Part shown: piece by piece, positions 10,174-18,860 of the stretch
Layout: each line of letters opens with the position of its first letter
Numbering within the stretch: position 1 is the first letter of the stretch
From: Paradesertivirga superstes
GTDB lineage: Bacteria > Bacteroidota > Bacteroidia > Sphingobacteriales > Sphingobacteriaceae
Reading direction: 5' to 3'
Assembly (NCBI RefSeq): GCF_037622515.1
Contig: NZ_JBBJCN010000004.1
Coordinates: 419,997 to 483,996, forward strand
DNA: 64,000 nucleotides
Notes under the pieces: generated by a model
What the model was told of the DNA's origin: nothing
Seen by the model: the letters and a program-made list of their open reading frames with translations, nothing else
Database searches by the model: none
Made by a program: the position numbers and the translations under genes

Positions 10174-10464
10174 AAAGCAATTGTATCTAAAGGAGCAAAA
10201 ATATACTGAAGCATGATAATAACTCTGAATCTTTGGTTTTATGACGCTACTTCGATGAATGTAAATTAAACCTTAAAGTCTTCACGTACCAGGGGCAGGA
10301 TAGTACGGGTTGCTTGCCGAAAATCATTCATCTACTTTAGAACCACCGGTTAAAAACATCTATTCTATCAGAGGAAGCCGAAAATCTTTAAAAGAGTAGG
10401 CAGATTATAAACTACAGTTAAGAATAAACTACTAATTATTATCTCTTTGATATGCTTTAGCTAA
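10174..10464. other. Intergenic region, nothing recognised
   Basis: 291 bp between the luciferase-like gene and the orphan frame at 10465. No hairpin, promoter box or coding signal could be supported. Confidence 0.4.
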
Positions 10465-10860
10465 TCAAAAGCCAACTGGATTGTTGTGCTGGATTCGGCA
10501 AACACCAATGGCGCTGTCCACTCTAAGTATTATATTGATGCCAATAAAATTCTTCACTGGGATATGGTGACGAAGAGCCCCTCCGCATACATACCCGACA
10601 TATACACATCGCAGGGCTGGGAGAATATGGTACAATTCAATGTTTATGGCGTTGATGGCGGAATAAACGAGTTTTATCTTAATGAAGAGACATTTCCTTT
10701 TAGCTCGCAAGGGCATTATTCAGGCACAATTGATTTGAGTGCGCTCTCCTGGTCGGAAATACAACAAACCGACTGCCAGACGCAATTCTACTACATATCC
10801 GGAGTAACATCAGTGAACCCTGATTATACCAGTTATATCGATCTTAATTACCTGCAATAA
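10465..10860 (+). pseudogene. Orphan C-terminal coding fragment, probably a gene remnant
   Basis: An open frame of 131 codons runs from 10465 (just after a TAA) to a TAA ending at 10860, encoding ..WIVVLDSANTNGAVHSKYY..GIDLSALSWSE-type sequence rich in Tyr, Ser and Asn and ending YIDLNYLQ. There is no ATG at a sensible start; the only initiator is a GTG at 10486 in the middle of a plausible strand, and no signal peptide. The composition looks like a real folded domain, perhaps from a secreted protein, so a 5'-truncated gene is the best guess. No family recognised. Confidence 0.4.
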
Positions 10861-10928
10861 CGAGGCGTTTTTAGCCGGTAGTTTCGTGAAAATAATCCAG
10901 GGGCGATTTCTCAAGCACTGTGGGAGGA

Positions 10929-11324
10929 TCAAAGACCCGCCAGTGGTTCTAATACCCCTTTACGCTTCACTATATTTTTATAATCCCATTGTATATCCCG
11001 GGCCTTTTTAAGCCATCGTTCAAGATCAACCCGGTTAATTTGTTCGCTGGAAATATAACGGGCTTCGGCTGCTTTAAAAGTTCCTTCAGGATACAAATCA
11101 GGTTCTCCAAATGACTGGCCGCTCCAGAACAACAATCGAATACCTCCTTTTAACTTACTGTAACCTACAATTGGATTCCCGTTTAGAAACCAAACGGGAT
11201 GTCTGTGCCAGATTTTGCCTTCAGCGTCGGGTAAGTTTTGATTGATTTGCTGTAATAAGACATTGCATACCAACCTTTCTTCATCCGTTTGCGAATTGTT
11301 ATAATCTTGAATTTCCGTGCTCAT
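10929..11324 (-). CDS. DUF1801 domain protein
   Basis: 131 residues, cytoplasmic. It matches the DUF1801 (YdhG-like) fold: IWHRHPVWFLNGNPIVGYSKLKGGIRLLFWSGQSF in the centre and a C-terminal LERWLKKARDIQWDYKNIVKRKG helix. The biochemical role of the family is not established. It starts at ATG 11324 and appears monocistronic. Confidence 0.85.
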   Translation of the reverse strand: MSTEIQDYNNSQTDEERLVCNVLLQQINQNLPDAEGKIWHRHPVWFLNGNPIVGYSKLKGGIRLLFWSGQSFGEPDLYPEGTFKAAEARYISSEQINRVDLERWLKKARDIQWDYKNIVKRKGVLEPLAGL

Positions 11325-11536
11325 TGCCTGTAAGATTTGTTTCGGTTCTTTTTATTTACCGTAAACTTAGTAAGAAAATTGGGCCTTATCCTGGCCTACT
11401 GCGTCAATTATAGGGGCTATTTGCGTAAAAATACAATTTTGTACGGCCGCGATGCTGCCGGCATCGCTGAGGGGTGAAATCTGCTTTATGGAAAAACTGA
11501 ACTTCTGCATCTTATCATAACACATATCTTCAAAAA

Positions 11537-12238
11537 ATGAAAAGATTAGCATTTATCGCTGCTGTCGCAGGAGCATTTTTAGTTTCAGCTTGTACACAAA
11601 CTGTCGACACCCGGCACAAAATAGAAGTTCTAGGATCGGCAGAAACGGAAGTTACTCCCGATATTATCTATGTTGGAATATCTATTAAAGAATTTATTGA
11701 TAAGGCATCCGGGAAGAAGGCATTGATAGAAGATCTGGAGGCCAGACTCCGGGGCGCTGTTGCGAAGGCCGGCATTCCAAAAGAAAATTTCAGGATCAAC
11801 GATGTCTCCAGCTTTAACTACGCCTATGAAAGAAAGAAAAACCCTGCTTTTATGGCGAGAAAACAATACAGGCTAAAAGTATCGGATCTGACTAAATTTA
11901 ACCACATCATTAACGCAGTTGATGCAAAAGCGATAGAATACACCACTATTGAAGGATATGATTACTCAAACCTGGAAGCCCTTAAACAGGATCTAAAAAT
12001 AAAAGCGCTTAAAGCCGCTAAAGATAAAGCAACGGCTTTAGCTGCTTCGCTTGATGATCAAGTTGGAGAAGCTCTCGAAATTAATGAGATTGAAAACGGA
12101 CAGCGTACTTATCCGGCCCGTACCGGCTCAGTAATGAACGACGGCCTGATGACTGAGCAGGCTGCGTCGATGCAGCCAATCGATTTTAAAACTACAAAAT
12201 TAAGCTACCAGATAAGAGCTGTATTTGAGCTGGAGTAA
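11537..12238 (+). CDS. SIMPL-domain (DUF541) lipoprotein
   Basis: 233 residues beginning with a lipoprotein signal, MKRLAFIAAVAGAFLVSAC, lipobox Cys at 19. The mature part is a SIMPL/DUF541 domain: IEVLGSAETEVTPDIIYVGISIKE at the front, the ALKAAKDKATALAASL helix, and the terminal SYQIRAVFELE strand. Such proteins are periplasmic or outer-membrane anchored; some have been linked to stress tolerance, but no enzyme activity is known. It converges with the acetate transporter gene downstream. Confidence 0.9.
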   Translation: MKRLAFIAAVAGAFLVSACTQTVDTRHKIEVLGSAETEVTPDIIYVGISIKEFIDKASGKKALIEDLEARLRGAVAKAGIPKENFRINDVSSFNYAYERKKNPAFMARKQYRLKVSDLTKFNHIINAVDAKAIEYTTIEGYDYSNLEALKQDLKIKALKAAKDKATALAASLDDQVGEALEINEIENGQRTYPARTGSVMNDGLMTEQAASMQPIDFKTTKLSYQIRAVFELE

Positions 12239-12329
12239 TTTGCGGTAAGGCATTAGTTTCTAAAACCTAAACTACTGCCCGCCCTCGCCTTTTCCGCCCG
12301 AAACATCATCACTGTTTTACTGCGATAAA

Positions 12330-12420
12330 AAGAAAAAAGCGAGAAATTTACAGACCTCGCTTCATCCCGTTTCAAACGAAGATGCTAAGTAAAAAAAAGA
12401 GAACGGACTAAATCTCCGTC
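12330..12420. repeat. Degenerate REP-C end and terminator-like hairpins between convergent genes
   Basis: Around 12340-12390 the sequence resembles the right end of the RAYT-C element seen at 40.8 and 44.7 kb (GAGAAATTTACAGACCTCGC here against AAATTCGCAGACCTCGTTGC there). GCGAG and CTCGC can pair. A following A-rich run and the pair GGAC..GTCC near 12403-12422 could end transcription of the SIMPL gene or of satP. Confidence 0.4.
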
Positions 12421-12426
12421 CTTTGC

Positions 12427-13068
12427 TCAGGCTGTTGCTGATACGGTTTCAGCTACTTCCCCGTGCTTCGGGTTCTTCCTTTTGGCGACCGTACCGAGCG
12501 GCAGAACTATCGTGCCCCACATCTCGTTTAGCACCTGAGCGATCCCGGCATATATTGCCAGGAAACCGCAAATAATTCCTTCAAAACCGGCAAGTGTTTT
12601 AATCGAGGCATTTGCGGAATAATCTCCAAGGGCTAAAAGAAAAAACAATAAAGCTAAAGAACCAAAAACCAGCTGCAGCGCAACACTCACCTTGAAAGTT
12701 CCGATAAAAAGCAGCAATGTAAATATCCCCCACATGGTTAAAAAGGCGACCAGACTGCCTGTCGATACTTCCGAAATCCACCCCATCTTTGGCATAATCA
12801 GCAGTGCGGCAAAGCTCAGCCAGAAAAATCCGTACGATATAAAAGCGGTATAGCCAAAGGTATTATTCTTCCTTCCCTCGGCTATTCCCGCTAAAATCTG
12901 GGCAACACCTCCGTAAAAAATCCCCATGGCTAACACCATCGAATCAAGCCTGATAAAGCCGGCATTGTGCAGGTTTAATAAAACGGTCGTCATACCAAAG
13001 GCAAAAAGGCCCAGTGGAGCCGGATTTGCGTATGTGTCTTTCAAGACAACTTCTCTTTTCTCTTTCAT
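12427..13068 (-). CDS. satP: Acetate uptake transporter, AceTr (GPR1/FUN34/SatP) family
   Basis: 213 residues, six predicted membrane helices. The family signature NPAPLGLFAFGMTTVLLNLHNAG follows a short cytosolic N-terminus (N16-P-A-P-L-G-L). SatP proteins form hexameric channels that import acetate or succinate with protons. The GVAQILAGIAEGRKNNTFGYTAF and IFTLLLFIGTF segments also fit. The length is normal. It is transcribed alone, with no acetate kinase or acs gene nearby. The gene symbol is by family resemblance. Confidence 0.9.
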   Translation of the reverse strand: MKEKREVVLKDTYANPAPLGLFAFGMTTVLLNLHNAGFIRLDSMVLAMGIFYGGVAQILAGIAEGRKNNTFGYTAFISYGFFWLSFAALLIMPKMGWISEVSTGSLVAFLTMWGIFTLLLFIGTFKVSVALQLVFGSLALLFFLLALGDYSANASIKTLAGFEGIICGFLAIYAGIAQVLNEMWGTIVLPLGTVAKRKNPKHGEVAETVSATA

Positions 13069-13299
13069 TATGCGAGGTTCTTTTTTGCGAAATTACCATG
13101 CCGCTACAGATAGGCAGATGATGAAAGTCAATAAAAAAAATTATTTTATCCAGAAACCAGAAAAGCGGATAATTCCCAGACTGCCCTTAGTATAAAAAGA
13201 GGATTTCTCGAATCCTGCGAAAACTTCAATACATTTCCTATCTTGATCGCCTGTAACTTTATAAACCTTTCATCCGCCTGTTCTTGTCACCTTGAAATA

Positions 13300-16176
13300 A
13301 TGCTTAAAACCTTTAAAAAAAATTACTTCATTGCAATCCTGCCCGTAGTTTTCATTCTGTTCGGCAGTGCCGAAACCTTTGCGCAAAATAAAACCCAGGT
13401 AAATACTGGCACGAAAAATCCTTTAGCCTACCTCAGTTCGGCGATTGACACATTCAACAGACGCTTACCTTCAGAAAAACTGTTTGTACATACCGATAAG
13501 TCCTTCTACACAATTGGCGATACCCTTTGGTTTAAGTCATATCTTTTTAATGGAAGAAGCTCGTATTCTGTTAAAAGCGGCATCGTTTATCTTGACTTGA
13601 TAACCGACAGTGCTGTAGTGGTGAAAAGCATTTCGGTGCCTGCGGTTATTGGTCTGTCATGGGGGCAGATCGTGCTTAACGAAGAAAGCTTTAAAGAGGG
13701 GTTTTATACCATAAGAGGCTATACCAACTGGATGCAAAATTTTGGTGAAGAGGCTTTTTTTACCAGGCGTATTTATATCGCCAGTCCGGCTGCGAACCAT
13801 TGGCTTGTTAATCAGTCCAATACTGTCACTGCAAATGCCGCAGAAAGAAATTTTAACTATTCACTTCAGTTTAAAAAAGCCAATGGTGACATATTTGGAT
13901 ATAAAGTTTTGCAATGGCAGCTTAGCGACAGTCGCAAAAATTTCGCAAAAAACACTTATGAAGCCTTGAATAAAACACTCGATGCGCGCATTGATCTGAA
14001 TACTACTAAGGGGCCGTTATTTATGAAGGTGCAGGAGAAGGCAGGCGACAAGCAGCAGCTTAGTTTTCCGCTACTGATGAGTCCGTCTCCGGATATCGAT
14101 CTTCAGTTTATGCCTGAGAGCGGCTTCCTGGTTGCCGGCCTGCCCTGCCGCGTCGCGTTTAAAGCGCTTGATATCTACGGCAAAGGAATTAACCTTAGCG
14201 GAGTTTTGAAAAACAACCGGGGCGAAAGCCTGACTGAGTTTCAGTCTCTGCATAAAGGGATGGGATCTTTCAACCTGACTCCCATATCGGGTGAGACCTA
14301 TCAGGCTGTAGTAAGCTGGGGTGATGGAATGACAAAGACCGTAGCCCTGCCTGCGCTTAAAACTTCGGGGTCCGCCTTACAGGTAGGCAATATTCCGACA
14401 AATGACTCTTTGCGTCTGGAAGTTCTTTTTAGCATTGAACATCTTGATAAACAGGAATATAAACTGATGGGATTTTCTGACGGCCAGCCTTACTTTACTG
14501 CATTCTTTAAAGCAGACAGGCAAAGAATACGCATGAAAGTTCCAAAAACGGATTTCCCTTCTGGTATTGCTCATTTTACCTTATTTAATAGCGAAAATGA
14601 ACCGGTAAATGAGCGCGTCACCTTTATAAATCATAAGGATAATCTGAATATCCGGATTACTTCTGCCAAAGATGAATACCATTTAAGAGACAGTGTTCCG
14701 CTAAGCATCCGTGTAACCGATGCAAAGGGAAAAGCAGTTGAGACCAGCTTATCAATCGCGGTTACAGATGATTCGCAGATTAAAGCGGAGCTGCAGCAGG
14801 AGAATATTGTCACTCAAACCTTGTTCGGTGCAGAGTTGAAAGGAAATGTCGAAGAGCCGGCATGGTATTTTAGTGATGCTGAAAAGACCGGCGAAGCGCT
14901 GGATCTGCTGATGCTGACACAGGGTTGGGTGGGCTATAACTGGAAAAATATTCTTAATCCGGCTATTAAGCCCCTGTACGCTGCGCAGCCTGAATTGCAG
15001 GTATCGGGTAGAGTTTCTAATGTTTTGAACAAGCCTGTTGTAAATGCAAAGATGTTATTGCTTACCAAAGGAAAATTCAACCTGATAAGAGATACGGTAA
15101 CGAATGCTGATGGCCGGTTTATTTTTAAAAACTTCCCCGCCGTAGACACGGTAAGTTTTATTGTACAGTCTCGAAATTCAAAAGGCCGGAGTTTTGGTAT
15201 CGGATTAGAAATGGATGTAATTAAACCTGCGCCCTTCACGCTGACACCAAGGTCTACCGATATCCCCTGGTTCGTTAGCAGCGACCCCAGTTCATTACAA
15301 CTGCTGAGTAATAAGCAGAAATTAAGAGCAGAAGAGTCAAGTATTAGTGGAAAAAACGTGCTCAGCGAGGTTGTGATCGCCGGGAAAAAGAATATCCCTA
15401 AATCTAAAAACCTGAACGGGCCCGGAGAGGCAGATCAGATCATTGATGAAAAGGAAGCACAAAAAGCAGGAACGCAATCGCTGATCGATTTCCTTCAGGA
15501 ACATGTAAAAGGCTTTTCTTTAAGATCAAGAGATACCGATCAATTCTTTTATATTAACGAAAAAAAAGTGAGGTTCGTGGTCGATGGAGTAGAACTCAAC
15601 CGCTTTTATATGGCTGATGATCCTCCGGTTTTAAATCAGTATTATAATTTTATAAACGATGCTCTGACAAGTTTGTCTGCAGATCAGATTTTGGGTGTCG
15701 AAGTAATGTACAATCTCAAGAACACCAGCGCGTATTCCTCTTCATTTTTAACTATTGAGGAGCAGATTGGGAATGCCGGGAGATCGATGCCAGCTGCTAA
15801 ACCAGGTGCACCTAGGCCGAGTATTCGCGATCAGTTCACCAGCAGTAGCGATATCGCCTACCTTGAGATCACCACACGCTCTGGTCAGGGAATATTTTTC
15901 AAAAAGACTCCCGGCATAGCTGTATATCGTCCCTTACCCCTCACCTGGCCCAAAGAGTTTTACAGGCCTAAATACAGTACTTCAAACACAGCCAAATTCT
16001 CAGACCTGCGCTCAACGCTTCACTGGGAAGCCAATATTTTAACCGATGCAGAAGGCCGCGGCTTTACTTCTTTTTATTCTTCCGATAATGCAGGTACATA
16101 TACGGTAATTTTACAGGGAAGTAACATGGGAGGCTTAGTTGGATTTAGCAGCTTTAAGATTAAAGTCCTGAAGTAA
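13300..16176 (+). CDS. Large exported MG2-domain protein (first of two paralogues)
   Basis: 958 residues from ATG 13300, chosen over an upstream in-frame start because it gives a proper signal peptide (MLKTFKKNYFIAILPVVFILFGSAETFAQ). Residues about 50-160 are an MG2 macroglobulin-like domain (PSEKLFVHTDKSFYTIGDTLWFKSY), then several beta-sandwich modules. A carboxypeptidase-regulatory-like module lies near 565-635, a region recalling a TonB-receptor plug near 690-775 (VLSEVVIAGKK..FVVDGVEL), and a conserved terminal module DLRSTLHWEANILTD..FYSSDNAGTY. There is no beta-barrel after the plug-like part. Function unknown; a periplasmic or surface role is inferred. It is paralogous to the gene at 51893. 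Confidence 0.85.
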   Translation: MLKTFKKNYFIAILPVVFILFGSAETFAQNKTQVNTGTKNPLAYLSSAIDTFNRRLPSEKLFVHTDKSFYTIGDTLWFKSYLFNGRSSYSVKSGIVYLDLITDSAVVVKSISVPAVIGLSWGQIVLNEESFKEGFYTIRGYTNWMQNFGEEAFFTRRIYIASPAANHWLVNQSNTVTANAAERNFNYSLQFKKANGDIFGYKVLQWQLSDSRKNFAKNTYEALNKTLDARIDLNTTKGPLFMKVQEKAGDKQQLSFPLLMSPSPDIDLQFMPESGFLVAGLPCRVAFKALDIYGKGINLSGVLKNNRGESLTEFQSLHKGMGSFNLTPISGETYQAVVSWGDGMTKTVALPALKTSGSALQVGNIPTNDSLRLEVLFSIEHLDKQEYKLMGFSDGQPYFTAFFKADRQRIRMKVPKTDFPSGIAHFTLFNSENEPVNERVTFINHKDNLNIRITSAKDEYHLRDSVPLSIRVTDAKGKAVETSLSIAVTDDSQIKAELQQENIVTQTLFGAELKGNVEEPAWYFSDAEKTGEALDLLMLTQGWVGYNWKNILNPAIKPLYAAQPELQVSGRVSNVLNKPVVNAKMLLLTKGKFNLIRDTVTNADGRFIFKNFPAVDTVSFIVQSRNSKGRSFGIGLEMDVIKPAPFTLTPRSTDIPWFVSSDPSSLQLLSNKQKLRAEESSISGKNVLSEVVIAGKKNIPKSKNLNGPGEADQIIDEKEAQKAGTQSLIDFLQEHVKGFSLRSRDTDQFFYINEKKVRFVVDGVELNRFYMADDPPVLNQYYNFINDALTSLSADQILGVEVMYNLKNTSAYSSSFLTIEEQIGNAGRSMPAAKPGAPRPSIRDQFTSSSDIAYLEITTRSGQGIFFKKTPGIAVYRPLPLTWPKEFYRPKYSTSNTAKFSDLRSTLHWEANILTDAEGRGFTSFYSSDNAGTYTVILQGSNMGGLVGFSSFKIKVLK

Positions 16177-16256
16177 AAAGGCTAAATGAGCGAAGCTTAT
16201 TTAGGCTCCTGCACGGACAAAACACTGCCGATCATCAGATAAAATGCGTGCCGGCT

Positions 16257-17105
16257 TTATAAAATACTGGCCTTAACGCTTGATTTAGCCCGGACATTAA
16301 TTTTCATACTCGTTTCACCTACAGACAAGGTCATCTTCATCGTCATATCGCCTGTGGTTTCGGTAATATAATTTGCCGGAATATCGTAGATCATTTTACC
16401 AGTGCCGGATCCTGTTGCTGTTGAATTGCGCTGAGCCGATGTTAAATCTAAGGCAATATTTTGTGTGTAGTCGAAAAAGGCCTGATTTCCCTTTATCTCC
16501 TTCAAGACATACCGGGAATTAATTAGCATATTCATAGAAGTTCCTCCGGCAGGCATCTCCATCGGAATTTCCTGTGTAAAGGTGTCCCCTATTTTCATCG
16601 CTTTGTTCGGAAATTTCACAGCATTCAGAACCTGAGACATCATTTTCTCTAAAGCGATTTTAATCTCGGGAGAAGCATCGCCTTCTATTTCATCCACCTT
16701 CAGTCTCCCGTCTTCGGCAGCATGTCCTTTAATCTTCATGCCGACAAACTTATTGGGTTGCTGCATCTCTTTGCCATTCATTTTCATTGTCACTCCCATT
16801 TTATCATAGCTAATGGTTACGGGTATTCGCTTGTCGGCAGTTAATGATCCTGTCCGGGTAGTAAGCCCCATTTCCTGACGCATATCTATGAACATCGGCA
16901 ACTTTAATCCTTTTGCCTCCATTTGGTTCCTCTTTACCGTATCGCCGCTGGAGTCCATTTCCATCTTCATGTCGTTTACCATGACGGTGGAGTAGGTCTT
17001 ATTTGGTAAAAATTTAATCCTGAACAACATTTCCTGTTGTGCAAAACCATGGTTACTGATAAACGTGATAAGGGCAAATACGCCTAAGATTTTAGGTAGT
17101 GTCAT
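16257..17105 (-). CDS. Secreted DUF6263-like protein
   Basis: 282 residues from ATG 17105; an upstream in-frame Met would add 13 residues before the signal peptide MTLPKILGVFALITFISNHGFAQ. The mature protein is rich in Met and in long beta strands (LFRIKFLPNKTYSTVMVNDMKMEMDSSGD, GDTFTQEIPMEMPAGG, FFDYTQNIALDL) as in DUF6263 proteins of Bacteroidota. It is predicted to be periplasmic. Family assignment is from resemblance only, and no function is known. Confidence 0.65.
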   Translation of the reverse strand: MTLPKILGVFALITFISNHGFAQQEMLFRIKFLPNKTYSTVMVNDMKMEMDSSGDTVKRNQMEAKGLKLPMFIDMRQEMGLTTRTGSLTADKRIPVTISYDKMGVTMKMNGKEMQQPNKFVGMKIKGHAAEDGRLKVDEIEGDASPEIKIALEKMMSQVLNAVKFPNKAMKIGDTFTQEIPMEMPAGGTSMNMLINSRYVLKEIKGNQAFFDYTQNIALDLTSAQRNSTATGSGTGKMIYDIPANYITETTGDMTMKMTLSVGETSMKINVRAKSSVKASIL

Positions 17106-17343
17106 GTGGAAAATATCAGAGTTTAGATTTAGAACAGCATGCAATATACAGAAACCGATCGGGACAATCGCAAGGGGTCATCCTGATTCCTAAGCCGAAC
17201 GCGTATCCTCACGAACTAATTAAATTCTTCTGCCTCGTGCCGTTAACAAAAGGTATTTACTTAACTTCGGGTGCGAACAAGAAATCTATTCCTATATTGA
17301 GCCGCCAATTCAATCAGAAAGATATTTATACTATTCGGCCCGT

Positions 17344-18702
17344 ATGAAAAGCTATTTTTTCCTCCTTTTTATTTCTGTTTTTTGCATTTCCTGCAAGCCT
17401 TCGCCTGAGAAAGAACTCTCACGAACTGAAAAGCGCGACAATATCCTTAAGAATATTATTCCCCCTAAAATTTCGGAAAACTCTATGCTGCTTACCAAAT
17501 TTGGTGCAGTCGGTGATTCGTCGACTGATTGTAAACCGGCATTTGACAAAGCCATTCAAGCTTGTAAGGAACAAAAGGGTGGAAAAATTATTGTTCCGGC
17601 GGGAACTTACCTTGTCAACGGACCAATTCATCTGACGAATAATCTTTGCATCGAATTACAAAAAGGGTCGAAACTGGTATTCGGAACCAACCCTTCAGAT
17701 TATCTGCCTGTGGTGCTTACCAGCTGGGAAGGTACCTTTCTTTATAACTATAGTCCCTTTATCTATGGATATCAACTCGAAAATGTGGCCATCATCGGTG
17801 AGGGAGTGATAGATGGAAACGCAAGCGATTCCTTTAGCAAATGGGCAGAAAAGCAAAAAGAAAGCCAGCTGTTAAGCAGAAAAATGAATCATGAAAATAC
17901 TCCCCTGAAGGAACGGATGTTTGGTAAAGGACACTTTTTGCGGCCGCAGCTGATCCAGTTCTTTGAGTGCAAAAATATCCTGATCGAGGGCGTCACCATA
18001 AAAAACTCGCCTTTTTGGTGCGTTCATTTATTGAAGTCGGAAAACGTTACGGCGCGGAAAGTAAAGTTTGACGCTTTTAACAGAAATAACGACGGATTCG
18101 ATCCCGAGTATTCAAAGAATATATTAATTGAGGACATTGATTTCAATAACGGCGACGATAATGTGGCTATTAAAGCCGGGCGTGATCATGAAGGCCGGAA
18201 AACCGGCATCACCTCGGAAAATATCATCATACGCAACTCCAGATTTAAAGGTCTCCATGGTGTTGTAATTGGCAGTGAGATGTCGGCGGGAGTACAAAAC
18301 GTTTTCGTGGAAGACTGCACATACGGTGGTTATTGCAAACGCGGTATCTACTTAAAATCTAACCCAGACCGTGGAGGTTTTATTCGTGATATTTATGTGA
18401 ACAACCTTGAGTTTGGTGAAGTGGAAGACTGCTTCTTTATTACCTCTTATTATCACGGCGAAGGAAAAGGCTTTGCAACCGACATACGGAATGTATTCGT
18501 GGATAATGTGAAATGCCGGAAAGCCACTAATGCCGGACTTGTAATACAGGGTTATCCTTCAAAAAAAGTAAGGGACATTCATTTCTCAAATGTCACTATC
18601 GACTCGGCAGCAACGGGAATCAGTCTTAGCAATGCAGAGAATATTGTGTTTAACAACGTAATTATCGGCCAGGAGGTGAAGGTGCCTTCGCACGCGAAAT
18701 GA
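17344..18702 (+). CDS. Glycoside hydrolase family 28 lipoprotein (polygalacturonase-like)
   Basis: 452 residues with a lipoprotein signal (FLLFISVFCISC, lipobox Cys about residue 17), so it should be anchored to a membrane. After a pectate-lyase-type N-terminal strand (FGAVGDSSTDCKPAFDKAI) it folds as a right-handed beta-helix carrying the GH28 catalytic set: NNDGFDPE, NGDDNVAIKAGRD, LHGVVIGSE and RGIYLKSNPDRG. It should hydrolyse alpha-1,4-galacturonosyl bonds in pectin or rhamnogalacturonan fragments. It complements the PL11 lyase 11 kb upstream but is not in an operon with it. Confidence 0.93.
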   Translation: MKSYFFLLFISVFCISCKPSPEKELSRTEKRDNILKNIIPPKISENSMLLTKFGAVGDSSTDCKPAFDKAIQACKEQKGGKIIVPAGTYLVNGPIHLTNNLCIELQKGSKLVFGTNPSDYLPVVLTSWEGTFLYNYSPFIYGYQLENVAIIGEGVIDGNASDSFSKWAEKQKESQLLSRKMNHENTPLKERMFGKGHFLRPQLIQFFECKNILIEGVTIKNSPFWCVHLLKSENVTARKVKFDAFNRNNDGFDPEYSKNILIEDIDFNNGDDNVAIKAGRDHEGRKTGITSENIIIRNSRFKGLHGVVIGSEMSAGVQNVFVEDCTYGGYCKRGIYLKSNPDRGGFIRDIYVNNLEFGEVEDCFFITSYYHGEGKGFATDIRNVFVDNVKCRKATNAGLVIQGYPSKKVRDIHFSNVTIDSAATGISLSNAENIVFNNVIIGQEVKVPSHAK

Positions 18703-18860
18703 TGAGACGATGGGAACATTCCCGTGTGAAAAGCAGGTTCGAAGACCCCTGTTTAAGCAAAAAATTCTTGTAGATCGCGTATATATCCCTACTTTGGCCA
18801 CCGGGCCGCCAGGTATACATATGTCTGATTTGCTCTTTTCTCCACCTTTTTAAATTCTTT